Shown in pieces: positions 1 to 6,022 of a DNA stretch of 6,022 nucleotides. Under the pieces are notes generated by a model. The model made no database searches. It worked only from the letters and a program-made list of their open reading frames with translations, and was not told the origin of the DNA. Location: contig SLRI01000143.1 of the NCBI GenBank assembly GCA_007131045.1, positions 1 to 6,022 on the forward strand. Direction: 5' to 3'. The position numbers were made by a program, and so were the translations under genes. Positions within the stretch are counted from its first letter, which is position 1, and each line of letters opens with the position of its first letter. Origin of the DNA: Rhodospirillales bacterium (GTDB taxonomy: Bacteria > Pseudomonadota > Alphaproteobacteria > Geminicoccales > Geminicoccaceae).

Positions 1-88
1 AAGCCATTGTCGAGGCGATCATCCACCCTGTCTGTGAGAGTCAAGGCAGGCCGGGACGGGCACCCTGTTTCACCGGCAGCGCCGCCGC

Positions 89-3000
89 TCATCCTGCCGG
101 ATCCGTGGTCGCGGCCAGCTGATCGAGGGCGTCCGCCAACTCCAGTGCCGTCGAGTAGCGGTGGGCGGGGTCGGGCTCGATGCAGCGGCGGACCACCTGC
201 TGCTGGTCGGCCGACAAGCTCGAGCTGATCTGCGGCGGAGTGGTGGTGACGTACGCGAACAGCGCGGCCGGGTCATCGGGCAGGTCGCCGTAGAGGGAGG
301 CTCCGGCGAGCACGTCGTGTAGGGAGGCGCCGAGCGACCAGAGGTCCGACGCGTGGTCGGCCGGCCGCCCGGTGAGGACGGCAGGTTCGATGTACTCGAC
401 CGCCCCCGCAGGCACTCCATACCGCGTCTGCGGCACCATGCTCGCGCGCAGATCGCGTCGGCCATCGGCCAGCAGCTGCGGGATACCCAGACCGGCGACC
501 TTCGCCCGGTCAGGACCGAGCAGGACGCTGCGGGGCCGCAGGTCGCGCTGCACGATCCCCGCTTCGTGGAGGTCGTGGGCGGCACGCGCCGCGTCGGCCA
601 AGGCGAGGAGCATCTGCCTCGTGCTGAGCGGCTGCGCCGGGTTGCTGAGCGAGCCCAGCGGGATGTACTCGCTGGTGAAGTACAGGCGGCCCTGCCACAA
701 CCCGAACTCGTATAGCGCCGCCAGGTAGGATGAGCGCACCGACGTGTAGGCCTGCAGCGCTGCGGCAGCGATGTCGAACTCGTCGCGGGTGAACGCGTCG
801 TCGTAGACCCGGACCGCGACGTACAGCTGACCGAGGCGGTCGGGAGCCTGTGCCACAAACACCTCGCTGTGGCGGTCTCTACCGAGCGAGCGCACGACGT
901 CGAGGTCGGCGACGCGCCGAGGGCTCGCGGCCTGGAGCGAGGCGCCCGCGTCCGCCGGGGACACACCCGCGGTCTCCCCGGCCCCCACAGGAGCCGGCAT
1001 GGTGCGGGTCGCGGGCACAGCCTCCTCGGCCGGCGGTGCGGCGAGGTCGACGTGCTCGGTGATGCCGAAGCGGTCGTGGAGGCGTCGGAGCGGCTTCGGC
1101 GCCCACCACGTGGCGGTCCCGGCGAGCCGCATGACCGCCGGCACCAGCGCCCCGCGCACGAGGGTTGCGTCGACCAGCACGGCGACCGCCAGGCCGACCC
1201 CGAACATCTTCAGCAGCTGCACCCCCGAAGTCGCGAACCCGACGAACACGACCGCCAGCACCCCCGCCGACGCGGTCAGGATCCCTGCGGTTCGCTGCAC
1301 ACCAACGGCGATCGCCTCCACGTGGTCGCCCGTGCGGTCGTACTCCTCCCGCATGCGCGAGAGGATGAACATCTCGTAGTCCATCGACAGACCGAAGGCG
1401 AGGCAGAACATCAGGATCGGGTTTGCGATGTCCACGGTGCCGGATGGGGTGAACCCGAGGAGGCCTGAGAGGTTGCCCTCCTGGAAGACCCAGACGATCA
1501 CACCGAACATCGCCGTGAGGCTCAGCAGGTTGAGGACCACGGCCTTGATCGGGGCCACCACGCTGCCGAACAGGAAGAACAGTAACACCACCGTGCCGAT
1601 CAGGATGATCGCGGCCCCGTAGGGGAGACGTTCGGCGATCACCGACTTCGTATCGGTCAGCTTGGCGGCATCACCCGCGACCAGGGTGGCGAACGGCGCC
1701 GGCTGGGCCCGGACGTCGGCCACCAGGTCTTCACCCTGCCGTGACATCGGCTCGACGGACGGCACGACCGAGAGGTAGAAGGCGTCGGTGGTGCGAAAGG
1801 CCACCGCCCGCTCGTCGGGCGGGGCGACGCGCTGACCCTCCACATACACCCCGGTCGGTCCCTCGACCCGTGCGACCGACCCGAGCGCGGAGACGTCCGT
1901 GGCGTACCGGTCGATGTCGTCCTCCAGGGCGACCGGGTCGTCCACGTCGGGTGCGATGACCGACAACGCGCCGGACCCGGTGGCGTCGAAGCTGCGTCTG
2001 ATCTCCTCCGAGGTCTGGCTGCTGGCGGCCTCGGGCGGCAGGACCCGGTCGTCGGGCAGCGAAAACTCGACGTTGCGGAACGGCAACGCCAGCATGATGA
2101 GGAACAGCGCGACCAGGGTCGCCACCGGGATCGGCCGACGCATGATCACCGTGGCCAGGCGGTACCAGGCGCCCTCCCCCCGGGAGCGGGGGATACGCCG
2201 CACGATCGCGAGCTTGTCGACTCGCGGCCCCAGCAAGCGCAGCATGGCGGGCAGGATCACGACCGCACCGATCCCGGCAATCGCGACGACGGCGGCACCC
2301 GCGTACGCGAGGGAGCGCAGGAAGAACTGGGGGAACACGCTCAGCGCCGCGAGGGCGAGCACCAGCGTCGCTGCGCTGAACACCACCGTGCGCCCGGCGA
2401 TCTGCACTGACCGCGAGACCGCCTCTTCGGTCGTGTACCCGGCTTGCAGCTCCTCGCGGAACCGCGACAAGGTGAACAGGCTGTAGTCGATGGCGAGGCC
2501 GAGTCCGAGGCCGGAGACGAGGTTGAGCGCGAACACCGACACGTCGGTGAGCCCCGAGATCAGGTACAGCACCGCGAGGGCGCCGAAGACGGCGAAGATC
2601 CCGATGGCGATCGGCAGGCTCGCGGCGACCACGCCCCCGAACACGACCACCAGGAGCAGCAGCGTGAGCGGCATGACGACCCGCTCGCTTCGGCGGAGAT
2701 CCTCCTCGGTGGTCTCGATGAACTCACGGGCGATCGCCGCACTACCGCCGACCGACACGCTGATCGTGTCGTCGCTGCGGGTGAAATCGGAGACGAGCTC
2801 GTCGGCGCGCTCGTGGACCTCGCTCTCGGTGCCGATGATGCGAGCCAGGACCAGCGCCCCGGTGCCGTTGGTGGAGCGCAACGTCGAAGGCCGGCCTACC
2901 AGCCAATAGGACACCACCTCCCGGACGTCGGCACGGGTCGCGAGGTCCTCGCTGAGGGCGGCGCCCGCCTCGGCGACGTCCGGGTCGTCGACCGTCCCCT

Positions 3001-3226
3001 GTTGCGCCTCGACCAGCAGGACGAAGTTCGGGGGTCCTACACCGAAGCGCTCCTCGAGCTGTGCGGCGGCTCTGGTCGACTCGGCGTTCGGGTCCTCGAA
3101 GCCGCCCGGAGACAGCTCGTCGATGACGCCGGCGCCGACCACACCGCACACGACGACGATCACCAGGGCGCCGACGAGGACGAGGAGGGGGCGCCGCACG
3201 ACGAGGCGGGCAGTCCGTGAAAGCAT
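89..3226 (-). CDS. MMPL/RND-family transporter with C-terminal pseudokinase domain
   Basis: This 1045-residue inner-membrane protein joins a complete MMPL exporter to a kinase-like tail. Residues 1-725 have the MMPL plan: TM1 (11-33), a large outer loop (34-183), TM2-6 (183-331), TM7 (366-383), a second outer loop (384-535) and TM8-12 (536-698). Each half carries the family's proton-relay Asp-Tyr pair in TM4 and TM10 (D247-Y248, D616-Y617), followed by the LSRxREE motif. The MMPL part ends in the usual WWAPxPLRRLHDR signature (707-719), so it is not truncated. An Ala/Pro-rich linker (720-770) leads to a Ser/Thr-kinase-like fold (771-1040). That fold has lost the VAIK Lys (R806), HRD His (Q893), catalytic-loop Lys and Asn (R897, S900) and DFG Asp (G912), so catalysis is unlikely. 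The ATG start follows a purine-rich GGGAG. By family, it uses proton flow to export lipids or other hydrophobic compounds; the actual substrate is unknown. It probably shares a transcript with the upstream cupredoxin gene. Confidence 0.93.
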   Translation of the reverse strand: MLSRTARLVVRRPLLVLVGALVIVVVCGVVGAGVIDELSPGGFEDPNAESTRAAAQLEERFGVGPPNFVLLVEAQQGTVDDPDVAEAGAALSEDLATRADVREVVSYWLVGRPSTLRSTNGTGALVLARIIGTESEVHERADELVSDFTRSDDTISVSVGGSAAIAREFIETTEEDLRRSERVVMPLTLLLLVVVFGGVVAASLPIAIGIFAVFGALAVLYLISGLTDVSVFALNLVSGLGLGLAIDYSLFTLSRFREELQAGYTTEEAVSRSVQIAGRTVVFSAATLVLALAALSVFPQFFLRSLAYAGAAVVAIAGIGAVVILPAMLRLLGPRVDKLAIVRRIPRSRGEGAWYRLATVIMRRPIPVATLVALFLIMLALPFRNVEFSLPDDRVLPPEAASSQTSEEIRRSFDATGSGALSVIAPDVDDPVALEDDIDRYATDVSALGSVARVEGPTGVYVEGQRVAPPDERAVAFRTTDAFYLSVVPSVEPMSRQGEDLVADVRAQPAPFATLVAGDAAKLTDTKSVIAERLPYGAAIILIGTVVLLFFLFGSVVAPIKAVVLNLLSLTAMFGVIVWVFQEGNLSGLLGFTPSGTVDIANPILMFCLAFGLSMDYEMFILSRMREEYDRTGDHVEAIAVGVQRTAGILTASAGVLAVVFVGFATSGVQLLKMFGVGLAVAVLVDATLVRGALVPAVMRLAGTATWWAPKPLRRLHDRFGITEHVDLAAPPAEEAVPATRTMPAPVGAGETAGVSPADAGASLQAASPRRVADLDVVRSLGRDRHSEVFVAQAPDRLGQLYVAVRVYDDAFTRDEFDIAAAALQAYTSVRSSYLAALYEFGLWQGRLYFTSEYIPLGSLSNPAQPLSTRQMLLALADAARAAHDLHEAGIVQRDLRPRSVLLGPDRAKVAGLGIPQLLADGRRDLRASMVPQTRYGVPAGAVEYIEPAVLTGRPADHASDLWSLGASLHDVLAGASLYGDLPDDPAALFAYVTTTPPQISSSLSADQQQVVRRCIEPDPAHRYSTALELADALDQLAATTDPAG
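107..916 (-). other. Pseudokinase domain of the MMPL protein
   Basis: This part encodes residues 771-1040 of the transporter. Kinase landmarks appear in the right order. They are a worn Gly-loop (LGRDRHSEV, only the first Gly kept), the VAVR strand, a hinge-like LYFTSEY stretch and the catalytic-loop relic VQRDLRPRSVLL. An AGLG sequence stands where ADFG is expected. After it come YIEPAVL in place of YMAPEQL, the subdomain IX motif DLWSLG (D961 kept) and the subdomain XI Arg (R1023 in DPAHRY). The HRD Asp (D895) survives, but both the ATP-anchoring Lys and the Mg-binding Asp are gone. It lies after TM12 with no further membrane segment, so it should be cytoplasmic. Confidence 0.88.
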
Positions 3227-3280
3227 GGGCTCCCTCTCCCGCAGCGCCGTCCGACGCCGAGCTGCCGGGCCGGGCGTCAG

Positions 3281-4654
3281 CTAGCCGGTCCCGTCCTCGG
3301 CCGACTCCTCGGGCCGCCCGCGCACAGCGATCACGATGGCGCCGGCGCCGGCCACCAGGATGGCGATCGCGCCGACGAGCGCCGGGGTGCTGAAGTCGCC
3401 TTCAGCCGGTGGTTGCGCGGCCACGTCGTCGGCCTCGTCAACCGGGTCGGTGTCCACCTCCACGTCCTCCGGTGGGGCGCGTTCGGCCGCCACCACGAGC
3501 ACTCCCCGCATCGAAGGGTGGATCTCGCAGAGGTAGCTGTAGCTACCGGGCGCATCGGGGGCGGTCAGGACCCCCGCGTCACCGGGCGAGACCGTGCCGG
3601 TGTCGAGACCTTCGACGCGGCCCTCGACCTCGTCGAACGTCGCCGTGTGCGGGGCGCTCCCACGGTTCGTCCACGTGAGCTCGGCGCCTGGAAGCGCCGC
3701 GACCTCGAAGGGAACGAACGAGAAGTCGTCCATGTCGACCGCAACCGCCTCGACGGCGCCGGCACCGGGATCCGCGATCTCCTCGGGTTCGTCGTCGGGT
3801 GGTTCCGGCTCAGGCTCGGCGACCGGATCGCCCGCGACGATCAGAGTGCCCTGCATCTCCTCGGGGTGGATGAGACACCGGAAGCCGAACACCCCCTCCT
3901 CGTCCACCACGAAGGATGCGTGATCGCCGGCGAAGCGTCCCCGCTCAGCACCCGGCTCGATCTCACCGGTGTCGAACGACCCGTCGTCCGCCGTGAGCGT
4001 GTGCGGCGCGCCACCCACGTTGGCAACCGTGACCCGCGTGCCGGGCTGAACCTGAAGCTCGGGCGGGTCGAAGCGCAACGTCTCCTCAGGATCAGGGTCG
4101 AAGCCGGGATCGAACGTCTGGATCCGCACCTCCTCCGGTGGATCGTCGTCCGGCTCGACGACCACGGTCGCGTTCATGTTGACGGGGTTGATGCGGCAGA
4201 AGATCTCGTAGGTGCCCGGCACGTCGAACGTCACCGATGCGGAGTCTCCCGGCGCGATGCCGTTCGTGTCGAACGTGTTACCCCGGTCGGTGACGGTGTG
4301 CGGTCGTTGCCCGGAGTTGGTGAAGACGATCGTGTCTCCGACCGTCAAGGACTCGTCGGGGACGGTGATCCCGAAGTCGAAGACATCCCCTTCGAGGTGC
4401 GACTCGGCAGCGGCCTGGTCACCTGTGAACAGCCACGCCATCGCCATGAAGGCGAGCACTCCGGCCCATGTGGCCAGCGTGTCGCGGCTCCATGCGCCTC
4501 GTCCGGCTTCAGCGGCTGCAGCGGCCGAGGCGACCGGCTCCGACGCACTGGCTGCCGGCTCCGAGCCCGTTGGCGTGGCAGCAACTGCTCGCCCTGGACC
4601 CGACGGGTCGGCAGCGGCCCGCCGGTGACCCCGCTCCCCGCACGTCGCGCACAT
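3281..4654 (-). CDS. Membrane-anchored triple cupredoxin-domain protein
   Basis: Numbered from the chosen ATG, the protein has 457 residues. A cytoplasmic Ala/Pro-rich head opens with a C2-x2-C5-x4-H10 motif. A membrane segment (59-77) follows, then three plastocyanin/amicyanin-like domains at about 84-167, 175-274 and 301-389, split by acidic Pro/Glu/Asp linkers. A C-terminal helix (423-444) anchors the end. Domains 2 and 3 keep the type-1 copper set (H218, C260, H263, M267 and H336, C376, H379, M382). Domain 1 has H119, C153 and M160, but Asn156 replaces the second His. The frame stays open to a GTG at 4759. I prefer the ATG at 4652-4654 because GGTGGGAG precedes it, the stretch above is rich in A/T-ending codons, and a promoter candidate overlaps the GTG. 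The likely role is electron transfer or copper binding outside the membrane. The domains are clear; the exact role and the start are less so. Confidence 0.88.
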   Translation of the reverse strand: MCATCGERGHRRAAADPSGPGRAVAATPTGSEPAASASEPVASAAAAAEAGRGAWSRDTLATWAGVLAFMAMAWLFTGDQAAAESHLEGDVFDFGITVPDESLTVGDTIVFTNSGQRPHTVTDRGNTFDTNGIAPGDSASVTFDVPGTYEIFCRINPVNMNATVVVEPDDDPPEEVRIQTFDPGFDPDPEETLRFDPPELQVQPGTRVTVANVGGAPHTLTADDGSFDTGEIEPGAERGRFAGDHASFVVDEEGVFGFRCLIHPEEMQGTLIVAGDPVAEPEPEPPDDEPEEIADPGAGAVEAVAVDMDDFSFVPFEVAALPGAELTWTNRGSAPHTATFDEVEGRVEGLDTGTVSPGDAGVLTAPDAPGSYSYLCEIHPSMRGVLVVAAERAPPEDVEVDTDPVDEADDVAAQPPAEGDFSTPALVGAIAILVAGAGAIVIAVRGRPEESAEDGTG

Positions 4655-4665
4655 CGTCTCCCACC
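4655..4665 (-). promoter_or_regulatory. Ribosome binding site supporting the cupredoxin ATG
   Basis: On the minus strand GGTGGGAGACG directly precedes the ATG at 4654. The GGGAG is only 3 bases from the start, while GGTG sits 7 bases away, so the fit is fair and not perfect. No comparable site precedes the GTG at 4759. Confidence 0.45.
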
Positions 4666-4745
4666 GGCTTCTCGCGCGGACCACACGCACTGAAAGATGC
4701 CTGGCGCCGCCGATGGTCCACGGTATCCAGCCCACTTTGCGCGTG

Positions 4746-4774
4746 ACCCTAACAACCACCCCTGTCGTCGTCTA
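4746..4774 (-). promoter_or_regulatory. Candidate promoter for the cupredoxin-MMPL unit
   Basis: Read on the minus strand, TAGACG (4769-4774; 4 of 6 to TTGACA) and TAGGGT (4746-4751; fits the actinobacterial TAnnnT pattern) are 17 bases apart. Transcription would begin near 4739. That is downstream of the possible GTG start at 4759 and leaves a leader of about 85 bases before the ATG at 4654. Confidence 0.4.
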
Positions 4775-4778
4775 GGGT
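4749..4778 (+). promoter_or_regulatory. Candidate promoter for the DUF6529-like gene
   Basis: On the plus strand, CTAACA (4749-4754; 4 of 6 to TTGACA) and TAGGGT (4773-4778) are 18 bases apart. Transcription would begin near 4785, about 40 bases before the ATG. The -10 overlaps the -35 of the divergent promoter and vice versa, so the two could compete or be co-regulated. Confidence 0.4.
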
Positions 4779-4811
4779 TTCGAGCCGCGAGGCGGAGAAC
4801 GCAGCTGTGAT

Positions 4812-4817
4812 GGAGGG
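4812..4817 (+). promoter_or_regulatory. Strong Shine-Dalgarno site for the DUF6529-like gene
   Basis: GGAGGG lies 5 bases before the ATG at 4823. This fixes the start of the gene. Confidence 0.8.
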
Positions 4818-4822
4818 CCGCA

Positions 4823-5392
4823 ATGGACTCCACCGTTGTCACCGCGACGAGGCCCAAGATCCCGATGCCCCTGCTCGGCGCCATCGGCGTCGGGATGCTC
4901 GTGACCGTCGGGCTCGGTGTGTACGGACGGGTCCACGATCCGACCGGTGAGACGGTGGTCACGGCGGTCTTCTCGGGCCAGATCCAGTTCAAGGCCTGGA
5001 TGACCACGCTCGCCGTCCTCTTCGCTGTCGCGCAGCTGCTGAGCGCCATGCGGCTGTACGGGCGGATCGGTCCGCCCCCGCCGGTGTGGCTCGGCGATGC
5101 TCACCGTCTCACCGGCACGCTCGCGTTCCTGTGCAGCCTGCCCGTCGCCTTCCACTGTCTGTGGGCGCTGGGCTTTCGTGCTGAGCTCGGCCTGAACCGA
5201 GTGTTCATCCACTCGATCGCCGGGCTCGTGTTCTACGGGGCGTTCACGACGAAGGTGCTCGTCGTCCGGTCCCGCAGCTTGCCGGGCCTCGTGTTGCCGA
5301 TCGTGGGGGCGACGGTGTTCACCGCGCTCGTGCTCGTGTGGACCACAAGCAGCTACTGGTTCTTCACGAGCTTCCCGGGGTCCAAGCTGTGA
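4823..5392 (+). CDS. Five-helix membrane protein, DUF6529-like, possible haem binder
   Basis: The 189-residue protein has about five membrane helices (roughly 15-36, 57-78, 94-116, 127-148 and 153-174) and no signal peptide. Its overall sequence, with DAHRLTGTLAF, AFHCLWALGF and FIHSIAGLVFYGAF motifs, resembles the DUF6529 family of actinobacterial membrane proteins. This is recognition from memory, not a search. Three histidines lie in or at the ends of helices (H94, H111, H130), and similar arrangements bind b-type haem in cytochrome b561-like proteins. That makes a membrane redox role plausible but unproven. The gene is divergent from the cupredoxin gene, which would suit a shared electron-transfer job. 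A strong GGAGGG site fixes the start. Its stop overlaps the next start by four bases (GTGA), so the two are probably translated together. Confidence 0.85.
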   Translation: MDSTVVTATRPKIPMPLLGAIGVGMLVTVGLGVYGRVHDPTGETVVTAVFSGQIQFKAWMTTLAVLFAVAQLLSAMRLYGRIGPPPPVWLGDAHRLTGTLAFLCSLPVAFHCLWALGFRAELGLNRVFIHSIAGLVFYGAFTTKVLVVRSRSLPGLVLPIVGATVFTALVLVWTTSSYWFFTSFPGSKL

Positions 5393-5490
5393 GCGACTTC
5401 CCCCCCACCCTGCGCACGGTCGTGGCGATCGTGCAGTGGATCGCGCTCGTCGCCGCCGGCGCGTTCGTCGTCCTGCTCTTCGTGGCGTAG
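5389..5490 (+). CDS. 33-residue single-helix membrane protein
   Basis: The GTG start at 5389 overlaps the TGA of the DUF6529-like gene in a GTGA junction, which is typical of translational coupling. The product is 33 residues. A short polar head (SDFPPTLR) precedes one hydrophobic helix covering about residues 10-33, which contains Q16 and W17 and runs to the C-terminus. All 33 codons except the last few bases of the overlap are outside the neighbouring gene, and every third base after the start is G or C apart from the stop. It ends in TAG at 5490. I recognise no family. A small accessory subunit or stabiliser of the five-helix protein is the simplest reading. Against it, a short hydrophobic ORF can arise by chance in GC-rich DNA, although the exact overlap argues for a real gene. 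Confidence 0.62.
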   Translation: MSDFPPTLRTVVAIVQWIALVAAGAFVVLLFVA

Positions 5491-5514
5491 GGGCGCAGCG
5501 GTGTAGCCCGCTCA

Positions 5515-6015
5515 CTAACCGTGGCACTCGTATTCGATCTCGTAGGTCAGGTCCAGGGCGTTCTGGTGGAGGGTCGCATTCCCTGTGGCAGGCAGCGTGT
5601 TCCCCTCTGGGTCGATCACCTCGACCTCCACCGAGGTGGCAGGAAGCCCAGGGCCCTGCCCTGCCTGACCCTCGCCGACCACTGACAGGGTGAGCGTGCC
5701 GTGGCCGCAACCTTCGAGCGTGCCGTCGAACACCGCGGTCCCCTCAAACGTGACGTCGTCATCTGGAGTCACGAGGCCGCGGACCTCCTGAACGAACTCC
5801 CCTTCCAGCGGGCCGTCGTCGAAGAAACCCGTCAGGCGTCGATCCTCGATCCGCCCTTCGTCGGTTTCCTCGGGCTCGCCGACGATCTCGATGTCGGTGA
5901 TCAGGCCGCTGCCTTCTCCCGAGCCTGGACGGTCGGTGCCGCAAGCCGCCGTGGTCAGCGCGAGGAACAGGACGACGAAGAAACTCCGCCCCAACATCGT
6001 CGACATCGTCGACAT
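5515..6015 (-). CDS. Putative secreted lipoprotein of unknown function
   Basis: The product has 166 residues from the first ATG in the window. A hydrophobic signal (residues 11-20) ends in a lipobox-like LTTAAC with the lipid-accepting Cys at C25, so it should be anchored on the outer face of the membrane. The mature part starts with a very acidic, Gly-rich stretch. It then looks mainly beta-stranded, with a FEGTAVFDGTLEGCGHGTL pattern at 90-108 that loosely recalls small beta-barrel proteins such as DUF3224; I would not assign that family. Two cysteines (C103, C164) could form a disulfide. Three in-frame ATGs (M1, M4, M7) lie in a 9-bp repeat. M7 gives the most usual signal peptide, but none has a visible ribosome site, and the frame remains open to the window edge, so the true start may lie outside. 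The gene converges on the 33-residue ORF with a 24-base gap. Confidence 0.78.
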   Translation of the reverse strand: MSTMSTMLGRSFFVVLFLALTTAACGTDRPGSGEGSGLITDIEIVGEPEETDEGRIEDRRLTGFFDDGPLEGEFVQEVRGLVTPDDDVTFEGTAVFDGTLEGCGHGTLTLSVVGEGQAGQGPGLPATSVEVEVIDPEGNTLPATGNATLHQNALDLTYEIEYECHG

Positions 6016-6021
6016 CGTCGA
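5995..6021. repeat. Three tandem copies of a 9-bp unit at the lipoprotein start
   Basis: The unit CATCGTCGA repeats three times exactly and continues with at least one more base at the window edge. On the coding strand each copy contains the palindrome GTCGAC and an in-frame ATG, encoding Met-Ser-Thr repeats. The total copy number cannot be seen because the window ends inside it. Confidence 0.9.
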
Positions 6022-6022
6022 C

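Noticed and set aside
1..88. A 73-codon plus-strand open frame starting at 7
   Set aside because: It is low-complexity (Pro, Arg, Ser) and runs antisense through the end of the MMPL gene. I see no gene, RNA or repeat in bases 1-88.
73..100. CCGGCAG/CTGCCGG inverted repeat around the MMPL stop codon as a terminator
   Set aside because: The 7-bp stem has a 14-base loop spanning the stop codon, and no T-run follows on the minus strand. Such repeats are common in GC-rich DNA.
3253..3278. GACGCC/GGCGTC inverted repeat between the cupredoxin and MMPL genes as an attenuator
   Set aside because: It is a short stem with a long loop and no T-run, within chance expectation at this GC content.
3413..4693. 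A 426-codon plus-strand open frame opposite the cupredoxin gene, with another of 258 codons at 2444-3220 opposite the MMPL gene
   Set aside because: They lack recognisable domains and are rich in Arg, Gly and His, as expected for antisense frames of high-GC genes. The minus-strand genes in the same places have clear motifs.
4655..4759. A 35-codon N-terminal extension of the cupredoxin protein from the GTG at 4759
   Set aside because: It has many A/T-ending codons (GTT, AAA, ATA, CTT, AGA), no ribosome site, and overlaps a promoter candidate. It remains possible.
5497..5512. AGCGG/CCGCT stem between the convergent microprotein and lipoprotein genes as a two-way terminator
   Set aside because: The stem is only 5 bp and no T-run follows on either strand.
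4772..5710. A 312-codon minus-strand open frame across the DUF6529-like gene and the microprotein
   Set aside because: It is Arg/Pro/His-rich, low in complexity and has no domain. It would overlap the divergent promoter region and two better genes.

Overview
The window is high-GC, densely coding DNA, and most codons in its real genes end in G or C. The gene families (an MMPL transporter with a Ser/Thr-kinase-like tail, a DUF6529-like membrane protein, a lipoprotein) point to an actinobacterium, possibly a deep-branching one. The secreted parts are very acidic, which would fit a salt-tolerant host but does not prove it. I cannot name the genus.

Layout. Bases 1-88 hold no gene that I can support. 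The minus strand then carries two genes that are probably co-transcribed: a cupredoxin gene (3281-4654) followed after 54 bases by a 1045-residue MMPL transporter (89-3226). The last ~270 residues of the transporter form a degenerate protein-kinase fold. Divergently, on the plus strand, lie a five-helix DUF6529-like membrane protein (4823-5392) and a 33-residue single-helix protein (5389-5490) whose GTG start overlaps the preceding stop. A minus-strand lipoprotein gene (5515-6015) converges on this pair and begins in a 9-bp tandem repeat at the window edge. The 168-base gap between the divergent units holds two overlapping, mirror-image promoter candidates.

How the genes may work together (inference). 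The cupredoxin protein places three copper-type domains outside the cell, one of which has lost a copper ligand. The DUF6529-like protein has histidines in or at the ends of its helices that could bind haem. With the tiny helix protein they could form a small membrane electron-transfer unit. The MMPL protein is a proton-driven exporter of lipid-like substrates by family, and its cytoplasmic pseudokinase probably acts as a regulatory or scaffolding domain. The closest precedent I know is mycobacterial MviN/MurJ, a lipid flippase with a fused pseudokinase. The MMPL-pseudokinase fusion is the most notable item here.
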